Positions 10,735 to 20,215 are shown, numbered from the stretch's first letter. The stretch: DNA of 64,000 nucleotides from Pseudomonadota bacterium (GCA_020161655.1 JAIUPC010000012.1:186001-250000), one strand, 5' to 3'. Numbers and translations: made by a program. The notes: generated by a model from the letters alone, not told the origin.

Positions 10735-11668
10735 CCTGCTGATCCTCGGGCTTCTTCTCGCCGGGTTCTGGGGGGCGACACTCTGGCGCGCCTCGGTGCG
10801 CGAGGCGGAAGCCGAGGCGGCCTATCCGCCGCAGGGGCGGTTCGTGACCGTGGACGGAGTGCGGATGCACGCGGTCGTCGCCGGTCAGGGCCGCGACCTT
10901 GTGCTGATCCACGGTCTGTCCGGTTCGGCGCGCGACTTCACCGCCGGTTTCATCGCGCGACTGGCCGACCGCTACCGCGTCATCGCCGTGGACCGGCCCG
11001 GCTACGGCTGGTCCGGTGCGGCAGAGGGTCCGGGCGGCATCCATGACGACGCGCGCCTGGTCCGGGGGGCCGCAGCGGCGCTGGGCGCATCCCGGCCCAT
11101 CGTCCTTGGCCACAGCTACGGCGGCGCGGTGGCGCTGGCCTGGGCCGGCGATGCGCCGGAGACGATGGCGGCGCTCGTCCTCGTCTCCGCCCCGTCGCAG
11201 CCCCGTGACACGCCGCTGTCGACCTACTACCGCCTCACCTCGACACCCTATCTTCGCCGGATCGCGGTGCCGCTCATCACTGCGTGGCTGCCCGATCCTG
11301 TCGTCGAAAGGGCCGCCGCCGAGGTCTTTGCGCCGAACCCGGTGCCGGAGGGCTACCTCGCCGGTTTCGGCGCCGTGATGACGCTGCGCCGCCAGACGCT
11401 TTACATCAACGCCGCCGCCCGCGCCGCGCTCTTGCCGCAGATCGGGGCGATGGCGCCTGGCTATCCCCGCCTCGCCATGCCGATAGAGGCCGTCCACGGC
11501 GATGCCGACACCACGGTCGGGCTTCCCATTCACTCCGTCCCCTTGGCCCGGCAGGCGGCGACGGTTAACCTGACGGTACTGCCCGGCATCGGCCACATGC
11601 CGCATCATGTCGCCCCCGAGGCCGTCGTCGCCGCCATCGACCGCGCCGCAGCCCGCGCGCCCGAATGA
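10718..11668 (+). CDS. Alpha/beta hydrolase with N-terminal membrane anchor
   Basis: A 316-residue alpha/beta-hydrolase. A single hydrophobic segment at residues 4-23 acts as an anchor or uncleaved signal. The oxyanion region [14 protein letters not shown], the nucleophile elbow [12 protein letters not shown] (catalytic serine), an acidic residue in [10 protein letters not shown] and the histidine in [10 protein letters not shown] complete the triad. It overlaps the end of metA by 17 nt, which implies translational coupling, though metA needs no such partner. Substrate unknown. Confidence 0.85.
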   Translation: MRLVRSLLILGLLLAGFWGATLWRASVREAEAEAAYPPQGRFVTVDGVRMHAVVAGQGRDLVLIHGLSGSARDFTAGFIARLADRYRVIAVDRPGYGWSGAAEGPGGIHDDARLVRGAAAALGASRPIVLGHSYGGAVALAWAGDAPETMAALVLVSAPSQPRDTPLSTYYRLTSTPYLRRIAVPLITAWLPDPVVERAAAEVFAPNPVPEGYLAGFGAVMTLRRQTLYINAAARAALLPQIGAMAPGYPRLAMPIEAVHGDADTTVGLPIHSVPLARQAATVNLTVLPGIGHMPHHVAPEAVVAAIDRAAARAPE

Positions 11669-11726
11669 TTGCGGCGGCGCGCCAAATCGCCATACTGGCC
11701 GCACCCGGTCCGAGGAGCACCCCGTG

Positions 11727-12647
11727 ATGGCAAAAGCGAAGCAGAAACAGGCAGAAGCGGCCACCGACAAAGCTGCGCCCGCCATTCCCTTTGTCGGCGA
11801 CATCACCAAGTTCCTTGAGACCGGGGCGCCGGCCGACATCCGCGAGGCGATCGCCAAGGCGGGCAAGGACGACATCCTGTCGGGGACATTTCCCTACGAC
11901 GAGGAGATGAAGACCAAGGATTACGACAAACACATGGAGAAGCTCCAGGTGGAGCTTGTGAAGATGCTTTACGATCTTCTCTCCACCGGCAAGCGCCTCT
12001 GCGTCCTCTTCGAAGGCCGCGATGCCGCCGGCAAGGGCGGCGCCATCGAGCGGATGCGGGAAAACCTTAACCCGCGGAGCGCCCATATCGTTGCCTTGCC
12101 GAAACCGACCGAGCGTGAGGCGACGCAATGGTATTTCCAGCGCTACACCGACTGGCTGCCGGCGGCGGGCGAGATCGCGCTTTTCGACCGTTCCTGGTAC
12201 AACCGGGGCGTCGTCGAACATGTCTTCGGCTTCTGCACGCCCGAACAGCGCAAGCTCTTCTTCCGGCAGTTGCCGGATTACGAGAAGATGCTGGTCGATG
12301 AGGGCATCATCCTCGTGAAGCTCTGGCTCAATGTGGGCCGCGCCGAACAGCTACGTCGGTTCCTCGCGCGCGAGGCCGATCTCTTGAAGCAGTGGAAGCT
12401 GAGCTGGATCGACGTCGAGGGGCTGAAGAAATGGGATGCCTATACCGATGCGATCCGCGAGACGCTGGCGAAATCCCACACCGATGTCGCGCCCTGGACG
12501 GTGATCCGCGCCGATGACAAGAAGCGCGCCCGGCTTGCGGCGATCCAGACCGTGCTGAACGCCGTCGACTATGCCGGCAAGGACAAGAAGGCCATCGGCA
12601 AGATCGATGGCAGCATCTGCGGCGGGCCGAAGATCCTCGATGCCTAA
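11727..12647 (+). CDS. ppk2: Polyphosphate kinase 2
   Basis: PPK2 uses polyphosphate to phosphorylate nucleotides or makes polyphosphate from them. The 306-residue protein is a single-domain PPK2 with Walker [10 protein letters not shown] at residues 97-105 and Walker B DRSWYNR at 154-160, followed by the lid-module region. AGGAG at 11713-11717 serves ATG 11727; a GTG at 11724 is also possible. The length suits the one-domain class I enzymes, but donor preference (ADP or AMP) cannot be read. It overlaps the TetR start by 8 nt. Confidence 0.93.
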   Translation: MAKAKQKQAEAATDKAAPAIPFVGDITKFLETGAPADIREAIAKAGKDDILSGTFPYDEEMKTKDYDKHMEKLQVELVKMLYDLLSTGKRLCVLFEGRDAAGKGGAIERMRENLNPRSAHIVALPKPTEREATQWYFQRYTDWLPAAGEIALFDRSWYNRGVVEHVFGFCTPEQRKLFFRQLPDYEKMLVDEGIILVKLWLNVGRAEQLRRFLAREADLLKQWKLSWIDVEGLKKWDAYTDAIRETLAKSHTDVAPWTVIRADDKKRARLAAIQTVLNAVDYAGKDKKAIGKIDGSICGGPKILDA

Positions 12648-13257
12648 GCAGGGCTACCACCACGGCAATCTCAGGCAGGCGCTGGTCGATGCGACGCTGA
12701 GGCTGATCGCGGAACAGGGGCCACGGGGCTTCACGCTTTCGGATGCGGCAAAGCTGGCAGGCGTGACCCCTGCCGCCGTCTACCGCCATTTCGCGGGACG
12801 GGAGGACCTTATCGCCGAGGTGGCGCGGCAGGGGTTCGAGATCTTCGCCGACCTGATGGAGCACGCCTACAACGGCGGCAAACCCACGGCGCTCGTGGCA
12901 TTCGAGGCGACAGGCCGCGCCTACCTCGCCTTCGCGCGGAAGTTTCCCGGCCACTACCCGGCGATGTTCGAAAGCGGCATATCGCTCAATGCCAACCCCG
13001 ATCTTGCCCGCGCCGCCGAGCGGGCGCGCGGCGTTCTCCTGCGCGCCGCCCAGCAGCTTTCCGAACATATCCCCGCCGGCCGCCGCCCGCCCGCCTCGAT
13101 GTTCGCCAACCACATCTGGGCGCTGAGCCACGGCGTGGTCGAACTTTTCGCCCGCGGCGCCCCCGGCACGCGGGGGCCATTCACGCCCGAGGATCTACTG
13201 GAAAGCGGCATCGGCATCTATCTGCGCGGACTAGGCCTCGTGCCGCCGGACGCCTGA
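12640..13257 (+). CDS. TetR family regulator with C-terminal WHG domain
   Basis: A 205-residue regulator with an N-terminal helix-turn-helix at about residues 31-51 ([21 protein letters not shown] minus its last residue) and a C-terminal ligand domain bearing the WHG signature W160, H164, G165 in [12 protein letters not shown]. It overlaps the ppk2 stop by 8 nt. A 20-bp palindrome begins 6 nt after its stop, ahead of the MFS gene, and recurs in front of the fadL-like gene. I infer that this regulator may bind both sites; its ligand is unknown. Confidence 0.88.
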   Translation: MPKQGYHHGNLRQALVDATLRLIAEQGPRGFTLSDAAKLAGVTPAAVYRHFAGREDLIAEVARQGFEIFADLMEHAYNGGKPTALVAFEATGRAYLAFARKFPGHYPAMFESGISLNANPDLARAAERARGVLLRAAQQLSEHIPAGRRPPASMFANHIWALSHGVVELFARGAPGTRGPFTPEDLLESGIGIYLRGLGLVPPDA

Positions 13258-13262
13258 GCGCC

Positions 13263-13282
13263 GATTGTGACGGCGACAATTT
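13263..13282. promoter_or_regulatory. 20-bp palindromic operator candidate between tetR and the MFS gene
   Basis: GATTGTGACGGCGACAATTT differs by one base from the element at 6671-6690. TTGT and ACAA half sites face each other. It lies in the 88-nt gap between the TetR stop and the MFS start, a normal place for a TetR operator controlling a neighbouring transporter gene. Confidence 0.6.
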
Positions 13283-13345
13283 AACCGGAGCGGAGCGGCG
13301 AACGTCCCTTGCCGCCCCCCGGCATGGGCGGATAGGGATTTCGCC

Positions 13346-14569
13346 ATGAGTGCGACCGATCCCACCCTCGCCGATCCCAATGCCCGCGCCCGCCGCAACG
13401 TGGCGGTGCTGGTGGCGGCGCAGGCGGTCCTTGGCTCGCAGATGCCGATGATCTTCGTCGTCGGCGGGCTGGCGGGGCAGATGCTGGCGCCGAACCCCTG
13501 CTTCGCCACGCTGCCGATCTCGATGATCGTCCTCGGCTCCATGCTCTCGGCCACGCCCTTGTCGGCGCTGATGACCCGGCATGGACGGCGCGCCGGGTTC
13601 TGGGTCGGTGCCCTTGGCGGGGCGGCGGGTGCCGCCGTGGCGGCCTGGGGGCTGGCCTCGGGGTCGTTCCTGATCTTCCTCGCCGGATCGCTCCTGACCG
13701 GCATCTACATGTCCGCCCAAGGCTTCTACCGATTCGCCGCCGGCGACACCGCAACGCCGGATTTCCGGCCGAAGGCCATCTCCTGGGTCATGGCGGGGGG
13801 GCTCGCCTCGGCCATCGTCGGGCCGCAGCTTGCCACGGCGACCGCCGACATCCTGCCGGTGACGTTCTACGGCACCTATCTCGCCGTCGTGGCGCTGAAC
13901 GTCGCCGGCGCCGCGCTTTTCTTCCTTCTCGACATTCCGCAGCCGCCGAAGCCGGCCCCGGGCAGCGCAAACGGTCGCAGCCGGGGCGAGCTTTTCCGCG
14001 ATCCTGTGATCCTCGTGTCGATGATCTGCGCCATGGTCTCCTATGCGCTGATGAACCTCGTGATGACCTCGACGCCGCTCGCCGTCGTCGGCTGCGGCTA
14101 TGACAAGGCGGATGCGGGCAAGGTCGTCACCGCCCATGTTCTGGCGATGTTCGTCCCCTCGTTCTTCACCGGCAATCTCATCGCCCGGTTCGGGGCGCCG
14201 CTGATCGTCGGCATCGGCCTTGCCATCCTCGGCGCCGCCGGGGCGGTGGCGCTGACCGGGGTGGAGCTTGAACAATTCTACCTGACGCTGATCCTCCTCG
14301 GCCTCGGCTGGAACTTCGGCTTCATCGGCGCCACGGCGATGCTGACCTCGGCCCATGCCCCGGAAGAGCGTGGCCGCATCCAGGGCATCAACGACTTCGT
14401 CGTCTTCGGCGGCGTCACCTTCGCCTCGCTGTCGTCGGGCGGGCTGATGAACTGTTCGGGGACCAGCGTCATTGCCGGCTGGCAGGCGGTGAACATCGCG
14501 ATGCTGCCGTTCCTTGTGCTGGCGGGTGGAGCGCTGATCTGGCTGGTGCTGAGGCCGCGCGCCGTCTGA
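13346..14569 (+). CDS. MFS transporter
   Basis: A 407-residue major facilitator protein with twelve predicted helices, split by a loop near residues 200-215 (PPKPAPGSANGRSRG). The loop 2-3 signature is seen as SALMTRHGRRAGFWVG. It follows the TetR gene and the operator candidate at 13263, so it is the probable target of that regulator. Substrate is not predictable. A convergent GC-rich hairpin follows its stop. Confidence 0.85.
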   Translation: MSATDPTLADPNARARRNVAVLVAAQAVLGSQMPMIFVVGGLAGQMLAPNPCFATLPISMIVLGSMLSATPLSALMTRHGRRAGFWVGALGGAAGAAVAAWGLASGSFLIFLAGSLLTGIYMSAQGFYRFAAGDTATPDFRPKAISWVMAGGLASAIVGPQLATATADILPVTFYGTYLAVVALNVAGAALFFLLDIPQPPKPAPGSANGRSRGELFRDPVILVSMICAMVSYALMNLVMTSTPLAVVGCGYDKADAGKVVTAHVLAMFVPSFFTGNLIARFGAPLIVGIGLAILGAAGAVALTGVELEQFYLTLILLGLGWNFGFIGATAMLTSAHAPEERGRIQGINDFVVFGGVTFASLSSGGLMNCSGTSVIAGWQAVNIAMLPFLVLAGGALIWLVLRPRAV

Positions 14570-14574
14570 GGCGG

Positions 14575-14593
14575 CCGGGGGCGCTGCCCCCGG
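14575..14593. terminator. GC-rich hairpin between the convergent MFS and phytoene-synthase-like genes
   Basis: CCGGGGGC and GCCCCCGG form an 8-bp stem with a 3-nt loop 5 nt after the MFS stop. Downstream come more C/G runs and a stretch reading GGGTACTTTGGCAACGAAG. From memory, similar GC hairpin plus short tail elements recur between genes in Rhodobacterales. It may serve as a bidirectional terminator. Confidence 0.5.
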
Positions 14594-14627
14594 ACCCCCG
14601 GGGTACTTTGGCAACGAAGAAGCAGGG

Positions 14628-15404
14628 TCAGAACCTGCCGGCGACGGCGTTCCAGGCAAGGGCGGCGCTTTTCAGGAAGGGTGATGTGCCGAGGGTGCCG
14701 CCAGCAATGCGGGTCGGATCGGTCTCGGCCTGGCGGAGGATGGCGTCGGCCTCGGGCGCGGTCCAGAGCGCGGGGCGGGCTTTTCTCGGGATGGAACCGG
14801 CGGCGGCGCGGGCGCGGGCGATGCGGGCGCGGCCTTCGGTGGCGAGGGCTGCGAGGATTTCGGGCCGGCCATCGACGAAGGGGAAGCGGCCGCGCGCCTC
14901 AAGTTCCGGCGCGGCGCGGAGCCATTGCGAGAGGCCGGCGCCCCAGGCGAAATCGCGGGTGGCGGGTTCGGCGCTGGCGGGGGCGCCGAGGGCGCGGGCG
15001 GCGGCCCACATGAGGTTGCCGGCGGTCGCGTCGAGATAGGCGTCGAAGGCGGCTTGGGTTTCGAACGGCTCGCGCCAGCAGTCCCAGCGCCGCGCCTCGG
15101 CGTGGGACTGGAGGAGGCGGGCGAGGTCGGGATCGGCGGAAAGCATCGGCGCCAGCGCCTCTGTCACCGCATGGCCAGAGCGTTGCCGCCCTTCGGCGAG
15201 TTCCCCCAAGGTGTCGATCCACCATTGCAGCCGCATCTCGGCCACCATCGGCTCGGACGAGGCCCAGGGCGCGCGGGCGATCTCGAGGTTCGCGGCGTAG
15301 AGCGGCCAGAGCTTGGCGCGCACCGCGGGCGGCGCGGCCATCGTCGCGGCGAAGCGGTCGGGGTCGCCCTTTTCGACCAGTTCCGCGCAGGCGGTGTGGC
15401 TCAT
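14628..15404 (-). CDS. Squalene/phytoene synthase family protein (NDUFAF6-like)
   Basis: A 258-residue all-helical protein of the squalene/phytoene synthase superfamily. The paired aspartate-rich DxxxD motifs of true synthases are missing; the equivalent helices read EMRLQWWIDTLGEL and YLDATAGNLMWAAARALG. This pattern resembles the NDUFAF6-like branch linked to complex I assembly rather than carotenoid or hopanoid synthesis. Its start overlaps the cimA stop by 4 nt, so the two are cotranscribed, but no functional link is obvious. Catalytic activity should not be assumed. Confidence 0.72.
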   Translation of the reverse strand: MSHTACAELVEKGDPDRFAATMAAPPAVRAKLWPLYAANLEIARAPWASSEPMVAEMRLQWWIDTLGELAEGRQRSGHAVTEALAPMLSADPDLARLLQSHAEARRWDCWREPFETQAAFDAYLDATAGNLMWAAARALGAPASAEPATRDFAWGAGLSQWLRAAPELEARGRFPFVDGRPEILAALATEGRARIARARAAAGSIPRKARPALWTAPEADAILRQAETDPTRIAGGTLGTSPFLKSAALAWNAVAGRF

Positions 15405-17023
15405 GCCGGTTTCGCCCTGTCGCGGATCAGCTTCCAGGTGATGGCGTCGAGCAGCGCCTCGAAGCTCGCGTCCACGATGTTCGGGGAAACGCCGACCGTC
15501 GACCAGCGGTGGCCGGCGCTGTCCTCGCTGTCGATGATGACGCGAGTCACGGCTTCGGTGCCGCCCTGGGTGATCCTGACCTTGAAGTCGACCAGCTTCA
15601 TCTCGTCGATGTAGCGCTGGTAGGGGCCGAGGTCCTTGCCGAGCGCCTTCGAAAGCGCGTTGACGGGTCCGCGGTCGGAGCCCGTCTCATCCATGCTTTC
15701 GCTCACCGACAGCATCTTTTCGCCGCCGATCTTCACGACGACGACGGCTTCGGAGAGCGTCACCATCTGGTTGTACTTGTTCTTCCGCCGCTCGACCGTG
15801 ACGCGGTAGCGCTTGACCTCGAAGAACTCCGGCAGCAGGCCAAGCTCGCGCCGGGCCAGAAGCTCGAACGAGGCCTGCGCGCCGTCATAGGCATAGCCCT
15901 GATCCTCGCGCGCCTTGATCTCATCCAGGATGCGGGCAAGGGCCGGGTCCTTCGGCGCAACCTCGATTCCCGCCGCGGCGAGGCGGGCGCGCAAGTTCGA
16001 TTGCCCGGCCTGGTTCGACATCGGGATCACCCGGTCGTTGCCGACAAGGGCCGGGTCGACATGTTCGTAGGTCGAGGGGTCCTTCAGGATGGCGCTGGCA
16101 TGGAGCCCGGCCTTGTGGGCAAAGGCCGAGGCGCCGACGTAGGGGGCGCTTCTGAGGGGCACCCGGTTCAGGATGTCGTCAAGCATCCGGCTCGCCTTCG
16201 TCAGCCCGGCGAGGGCCGCGCGGGTGACGCCGATCTCGAACCGGCTGGCATAGGGTTCCTTCAGGAGAAGCGTCGGGATCAGTGTCGTCAGGTTGGCGTT
16301 GCCGCAGCGTTCGCCAAGGCCGTTGAGCGTGCCCTGGATCTGGCGCGCGCCGGCGGTTACGGCGGCGAGGGAGTTCGCCACGCCGAGGCCGGCATCGTCA
16401 TGAGTATGGATGCCGAGATGGTCGCCGGGAACGCCGGCGGCGATCACCGCCTTGACGCCGGCCTGGATGTCGGGCGGCAGGGTGCCGCCGTTGGTGTCGC
16501 ACAGCACGATCCAGCGCGCGCCGGCGTCGAAGGCGGCCTTGCAGGCGGCGACGGCATAGCCGGGGTTGGCCTTGAAGCCGTCGAAGAAATGTTCGGCGTC
16601 GAAGAGCGTCTCCGGGCCCTTCGCCACGGCATGGGTGACGGAGGCGGCGATGTTGGCGAGGTTTTCCTCAAGGGTCAGCCCAAGGGCGGTGGTGACGTGG
16701 AAGTCATGGGTCTTGCCGACGAGGCAGACGGCGCGGGTCCCCGCGTTGAGGACGGCGGCCAGCACGTCGTCATTGTCGGCGGAGCGCCCTGCCCGCTTGG
16801 TCATGCCGAAGGCGGTGAAGGTGGCGCGGGTTGCGGGCCTCACCGCGAAGAAGTCGCTGTCGGTCGGGTTGGCGCCGGGCCAGCCGCCCTCAATATAGTC
16901 CAGCCCGAGGGCGTCGAGCGCGGTGGCGATCTGGACCTTGTCGGCGACCGAGAACTGGACGCCCTGCGTCTGCTGCCCGTCGCGGAGCGTGGTGTCGTAG
17001 AGATAGAGGCGTTCGCGGGTCAT
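15401..17023 (-). CDS. cimA: (R)-citramalate synthase
   Basis: CimA condenses acetyl-CoA and pyruvate to citramalate, the threonine-independent entry to isoleucine synthesis. The start MTRERLYLYDTTLRDGQQTQ shows the DTTLRDG metal/substrate motif of the LeuA/HMG-CoA lyase TIM barrel, with HTHDDAGLGVANSLAA as the metal-binding histidine pair. The C-terminal LeuA-type regulatory domain follows (VKIGGEKMLSVSESMDETG, VDFKVRITQGGTEAVTRV). The length of 540 residues is typical of CimA. An open frame to 17095 exists, but the family starts at 17023. Confidence 0.92.
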   Translation of the reverse strand: MTRERLYLYDTTLRDGQQTQGVQFSVADKVQIATALDALGLDYIEGGWPGANPTDSDFFAVRPATRATFTAFGMTKRAGRSADNDDVLAAVLNAGTRAVCLVGKTHDFHVTTALGLTLEENLANIAASVTHAVAKGPETLFDAEHFFDGFKANPGYAVAACKAAFDAGARWIVLCDTNGGTLPPDIQAGVKAVIAAGVPGDHLGIHTHDDAGLGVANSLAAVTAGARQIQGTLNGLGERCGNANLTTLIPTLLLKEPYASRFEIGVTRAALAGLTKASRMLDDILNRVPLRSAPYVGASAFAHKAGLHASAILKDPSTYEHVDPALVGNDRVIPMSNQAGQSNLRARLAAAGIEVAPKDPALARILDEIKAREDQGYAYDGAQASFELLARRELGLLPEFFEVKRYRVTVERRKNKYNQMVTLSEAVVVVKIGGEKMLSVSESMDETGSDRGPVNALSKALGKDLGPYQRYIDEMKLVDFKVRITQGGTEAVTRVIIDSEDSAGHRWSTVGVSPNIVDASFEALLDAITWKLIRDRAKPA

Positions 17024-17168
17024 CTTGGCGCACCCGAGGACCGACAAGGGAAAGGTCCGGTGGACCTTTCCCCGGTCCGATTGGCACTGACGCAAGGAAG
17101 CGCCAAGGGGCCATCTGTTTGCGCCGACGCCGGAGCACGGATGGTCCCCGCCCCGGTGGGGGCGAATG

Positions 17169-17219
17169 CCCCCGCCGCCCGGGGGGCGGGGGCCGGCCGT
17201 GCTTTTGGAGCACGGCCGG
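17169..17219 (-). terminator. Two adjacent GC hairpins downstream of cysS
   Basis: CCCCCGCC pairs with GGCGGGGG (17169-17192), and immediately next CCGGCCGTGC pairs with GCACGGCCGG (17193-17219, 7-nt loop). Read on the minus strand they lie 61 to 111 nt past the cysS stop and before cimA. A T-run is absent, so termination is only inferred; they may be a repeat element. Confidence 0.4.
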
Positions 17220-17241
17220 GAAAGCGGAAGCCGGTCGCGGC

Positions 17242-17263
17242 GCCCGAGGCGATGGCCTCGGGC
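17242..17263 (-). terminator. Hairpin directly after cysS
   Basis: GCCCGAGGC and GCCTCGGGC form a perfect 9-bp stem with a 4-nt loop, 17 nt past the cysS stop on the minus strand. It is the first of three stems in this 256-nt gap. There is no clear T-run after it. Confidence 0.5.
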
Positions 17264-17279
17264 TTTGTCAGGCGGCGGG

Positions 17280-18752
17280 TCATTTCAGGGACTCGAGTTT
17301 GGCGGGGTCGAAGTCGGGACCTGGTCGGAGTTCGATTGCATCTTTCGACATACGAACTTCTACACCTGCCGCAACGAGTGCTGCCTTCAACGAGTCGAGA
17401 TCAGAAAAGTTGCCGGTCTCTTTTGCCGCCACTCTTTCTTCGACCAGTCGGAGCTCGAAATACTCAATATTCCTTGATGGCACTTTGTCGCGTTCAAGTT
17501 TGGCCAGCTTAACGAGGTCAAAGCCAACCAATGCCGCCGTCGCAATGAACAAGCAGTCCTCGCGGTACTGCGCCCTTTCGCTCAAGCTTAGGTATTCTGG
17601 ACTGTTGTCAATGAACCGACCGAACGCTCTTAGCTTTGTTAGGGCCAGCGAGGAATTCAGATCATCAGAAAGCGCGGCAAGTACCTGATCATCAACGCCG
17701 AAGTCATCCAGCGGTCTGTCCAGAAGATCATGACGATTTGCCAACGTACTCGACCAACGGTCAATCTCGTTCCTCGCCGCCCGCGCCTTCTCCTCCGTCC
17801 AGTCCATCGGCTTGGAGTAATGCGTCTGCAGGAACACGAACCGGATCACCTCCCCCGGTATCCCCTTGTCCAAGAGATCCCGCACGGTGAAGAAGTTGCC
17901 CAGGCTCTTGGACATCTTCCTGCCCTCGACCTGCAGCATCTCGTTATGCATCCAGACCTTGGCGAATTCCGCCTCCGGGTGGGCGCATTTCGACTGGGCG
18001 ATCTCGTTTTCGTGGTGGGGGAACTGGAGGTCGATACCGCCGCCGTGGATGTCGAAGCTCGTGCCCAGCAGCTCCTCGGACATGGCGGAGCATTCGATGT
18101 GCCAGCCGGGGCGGCCCCGGCCCCAGGGGCTGTCCCAGCCGGGCAGGTCGTCGTCGGAGGGCTTCCAGAGGACGAAGTCCAACGGGTCTTCCTTGAAGGG
18201 CGCAACCTCCACCCTCGCCCCGGCAATCATGTCATCGACCGAGCGGCCCGAAAGCCGCCCGTACTCGGCATAGGACCGCACCCGGAAAAGGACATGGCCG
18301 TTCTTCGCATAGGCATGGCCCGAACGGATCAACCTCTCGATCATGCCGATCATCTGGCCGATGTAGTCGGTCGCGCGCGGCTCCATGTCTGGCCGCATGG
18401 CCCCCAAGGCGTCCATGTCGGCGTGATACCAGCCAATTGTCTCCTCGGTTCGCTCGCGGATCAGCGCCTCAAGCGAGCGGGGATCGCCGAGGGATTTCCG
18501 CCGCTGCGCCTCGGCGTTGATCTTGTCGTCGACGTCGGTGAAGTTCCGCACATAGGTGACGTGATCGGCCCCATAGACATGGCGCAAAAGCCGGTAGAGC
18601 ACGTCGAAGACGATCACGGGCCGGGCGTTGCCGAGATGGGCGCGGTCGTAGACGGTGGGGCCGCAGACATACATGCGCACGTTCGAAGGGTCGATCGGGG
18701 CGAAAACCTCTTTCGCCTTCGTCTTCGTGTTGTGAAGCCTGATCGTGGTCAT
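17280..18752 (-). CDS. cysS: Cysteinyl-tRNA synthetase
   Basis: CysRS charges tRNA-Cys. The 490-residue class I synthetase has the zinc-site and HIGH-type region [16 protein letters not shown] (HLGN for HIGH) near residue 31, a second zinc-site element [11 protein letters not shown], the HHENEIAQS block and the KMSKS loop KMSKSLGNF. The C-terminal 60 residues form a helical region unlike the core. It starts [12 protein letters not shown]. The gene is followed by three GC hairpins before cimA and is divergent from the YjbR-like gene. Confidence 0.97.
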   Translation of the reverse strand: MTTIRLHNTKTKAKEVFAPIDPSNVRMYVCGPTVYDRAHLGNARPVIVFDVLYRLLRHVYGADHVTYVRNFTDVDDKINAEAQRRKSLGDPRSLEALIRERTEETIGWYHADMDALGAMRPDMEPRATDYIGQMIGMIERLIRSGHAYAKNGHVLFRVRSYAEYGRLSGRSVDDMIAGARVEVAPFKEDPLDFVLWKPSDDDLPGWDSPWGRGRPGWHIECSAMSEELLGTSFDIHGGGIDLQFPHHENEIAQSKCAHPEAEFAKVWMHNEMLQVEGRKMSKSLGNFFTVRDLLDKGIPGEVIRFVFLQTHYSKPMDWTEEKARAARNEIDRWSSTLANRHDLLDRPLDDFGVDDQVLAALSDDLNSSLALTKLRAFGRFIDNSPEYLSLSERAQYREDCLFIATAALVGFDLVKLAKLERDKVPSRNIEYFELRLVEERVAAKETGNFSDLDSLKAALVAAGVEVRMSKDAIELRPGPDFDPAKLESLK

Positions 18753-18931
18753 GCCTTCCCCTCACGCGCAATCCCGGCGGCGGGCTTACCAAGGTCTTCG
18801 ATCTTTGGGAACAGAAGAACGCCCGCCTGACGATGGTCAGCCGGTAATGCAGCAGATGATGTTGCGGTGCGTTCTCATGGCATCGTGATAGCGGCAAATG
18901 CCCCGGCCTGTAAAGGCTTTCGCCGGCGGCC

Positions 18932-19297
18932 ATGACGGGGCATGATGTGACGATGATCCGCGCCATGACCCGAGCCTTGTGCGAAACCCTGCCCGGCGCC
19001 GAAGTCTCGGACCCCTGGGGCGGCGGCCACGATGCCTGGAAGGTCGGCGGCAAGATGTTCGCCTGCATCGGCGCGATCCAGACCGGGGTTTCGGTCAAGA
19101 CCGACGGGATCGAGATGGCGGAGATGCTGATAGAGGCCGGGGTCGCCGAACGCGCGCCCTATTTCCACCGCTCCTGGGTGCATCTGCCGGAAGGCACGGC
19201 GGCAGACGAACTGCACCACCGACTTCTCAGGTCCTATGACCTGATCCGGGCGGGCCTGCCGAAGAAGGTGCAGGCCGCGCTGCCGCCGCGTAGCTGA
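18932..19297 (+). CDS. MmcQ/YjbR family protein
   Basis: A 121-residue protein of the MmcQ/YjbR (CyaY-like fold) family, marked by CETLPGAEVSDPWGGGHDAWKVGGKMFA and a C-terminal SYDLIRAGLPKKVQ. Some family members bind DNA, but the role is not established. An alternative ATG at 18953 would shorten it by seven residues. It is divergent from cysS and convergent with the following lipoprotein gene. Confidence 0.75.
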   Translation: MTGHDVTMIRAMTRALCETLPGAEVSDPWGGGHDAWKVGGKMFACIGAIQTGVSVKTDGIEMAEMLIEAGVAERAPYFHRSWVHLPEGTAADELHHRLLRSYDLIRAGLPKKVQAALPPRS

Positions 19298-19305
19298 GCG
19301 ACGCC

Positions 19306-19926
19306 TCAGCCGCCGATACCGCTGAAGGTCCGCCGCGCATCCGGGCCGAGACCGAGGAGGCCGCGGATCGTCTGGGCGACATGGGCGGTGATCTGGCTCT
19401 TCTGGCTTTGTCCCGCGACACGGGCACGCGCCATCTGCGCGCCGGTCATCGCCGGGAACGAGGCCTCTACATGTTCAGGGCCGAAGAGAACCTCACCGGT
19501 GCGGGCATCCTTGACCTGGAGGTCGAACTCGACATCGTGGACGCCACTCGGCGCCTGGGTCTCGGCCTTGAAGGTCATTGCGTGGAACCGGGTCACCGTC
19601 GCCTCGATCCTTACCGGACGGCTGCCTTTCAGCCCGCGCGCGCCCTGCGCGATCGCGTTTTCCATGATCGCTTCGACCTGCTCATAGCGATTTCCGGTGG
19701 AGAGATCTTCGCGCCAGACGATGTCGGCCTTGGGGATGAAGACCTCTGCCTCGGAAACCACCAGGCTCCGCGGCGCGGTCACCGTGACCGACGACAACCG
19801 CCAGTTCGCCGACTGCGCGGCGGGAACCCCTTCCGAATAGGAGGTGCGGAACGTCCCGCCGCAACCGGCCAGGAGCATCAGCGCCAGTACGCCGGTCAGT
19901 TTCGCCAAACCAAGGGAAAATCGCAT
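19306..19926 (-). CDS. Lipoprotein of unknown function
   Basis: A 206-residue protein with a lipoprotein signal: basic start MRFSLGLAKL, hydrophobic core and lipobox LLAGC with the lipidated cysteine at residue 22. The mature part contains beta-rich segments (VTVTAPRSLVVSEAEVFIPKADIVW, FDLQVKDARTGEVLFG) with no motif I can name. It is probably attached to the outer membrane. It is convergent with the YjbR-like gene, and divergent from the TPM gene across 289 nt. Confidence 0.75.
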   Translation of the reverse strand: MRFSLGLAKLTGVLALMLLAGCGGTFRTSYSEGVPAAQSANWRLSSVTVTAPRSLVVSEAEVFIPKADIVWREDLSTGNRYEQVEAIMENAIAQGARGLKGSRPVRIEATVTRFHAMTFKAETQAPSGVHDVEFDLQVKDARTGEVLFGPEHVEASFPAMTGAQMARARVAGQSQKSQITAHVAQTIRGLLGLGPDARRTFSGIGG

Positions 19927-20215
19927 GTTCTACTCCACTCCCGCCCCGACCCCGTGGGCGAATCGCCGTCTGCAGGCTCCAGTCTGGCGCGAATTAGCTG
20001 CCGAATGGGTAAGAAAAACGCCGCAAAGTGGGTGATCGCATGGCATGAGTTGTGTCAGAGTGACGCTTCTGCCACCGTATTTCGCGTTTCAGGGCATCTG
20101 CGACCGCCCGGCACACGCGACGGGCGCCCGCGCAAGTGTTCGCTGCGTCTCGTGATTTGACGCGCGCTGCGCGATGGTGAAGATAGCGCAATCACTCGCT
20201 GTAGCGGAGTTCAGC
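19927..20215. other. 289-nt divergent promoter region, no gene seen
   Basis: The gap between the divergent lipoprotein and TPM genes must hold both promoters. It is less GC-rich than its surroundings. I see no confident -35/-10 pair, no RNA gene and no coding sequence. Confidence 0.4.

Noticed and set aside
17020-17283. 87-residue minus-strand frame between cysS and cimA
   Set aside because: It begins over the cysS stop, runs through three hairpins and has Pro/Ala/Arg-rich sequence without a motif. I treat it as non-coding, though it is noted with the hairpin cluster.
15509-17512. 667-residue plus-strand open frame
   Set aside because: It lies opposite cimA and the end of cysS, both clear by motif; the translation is low-complexity and without domains.
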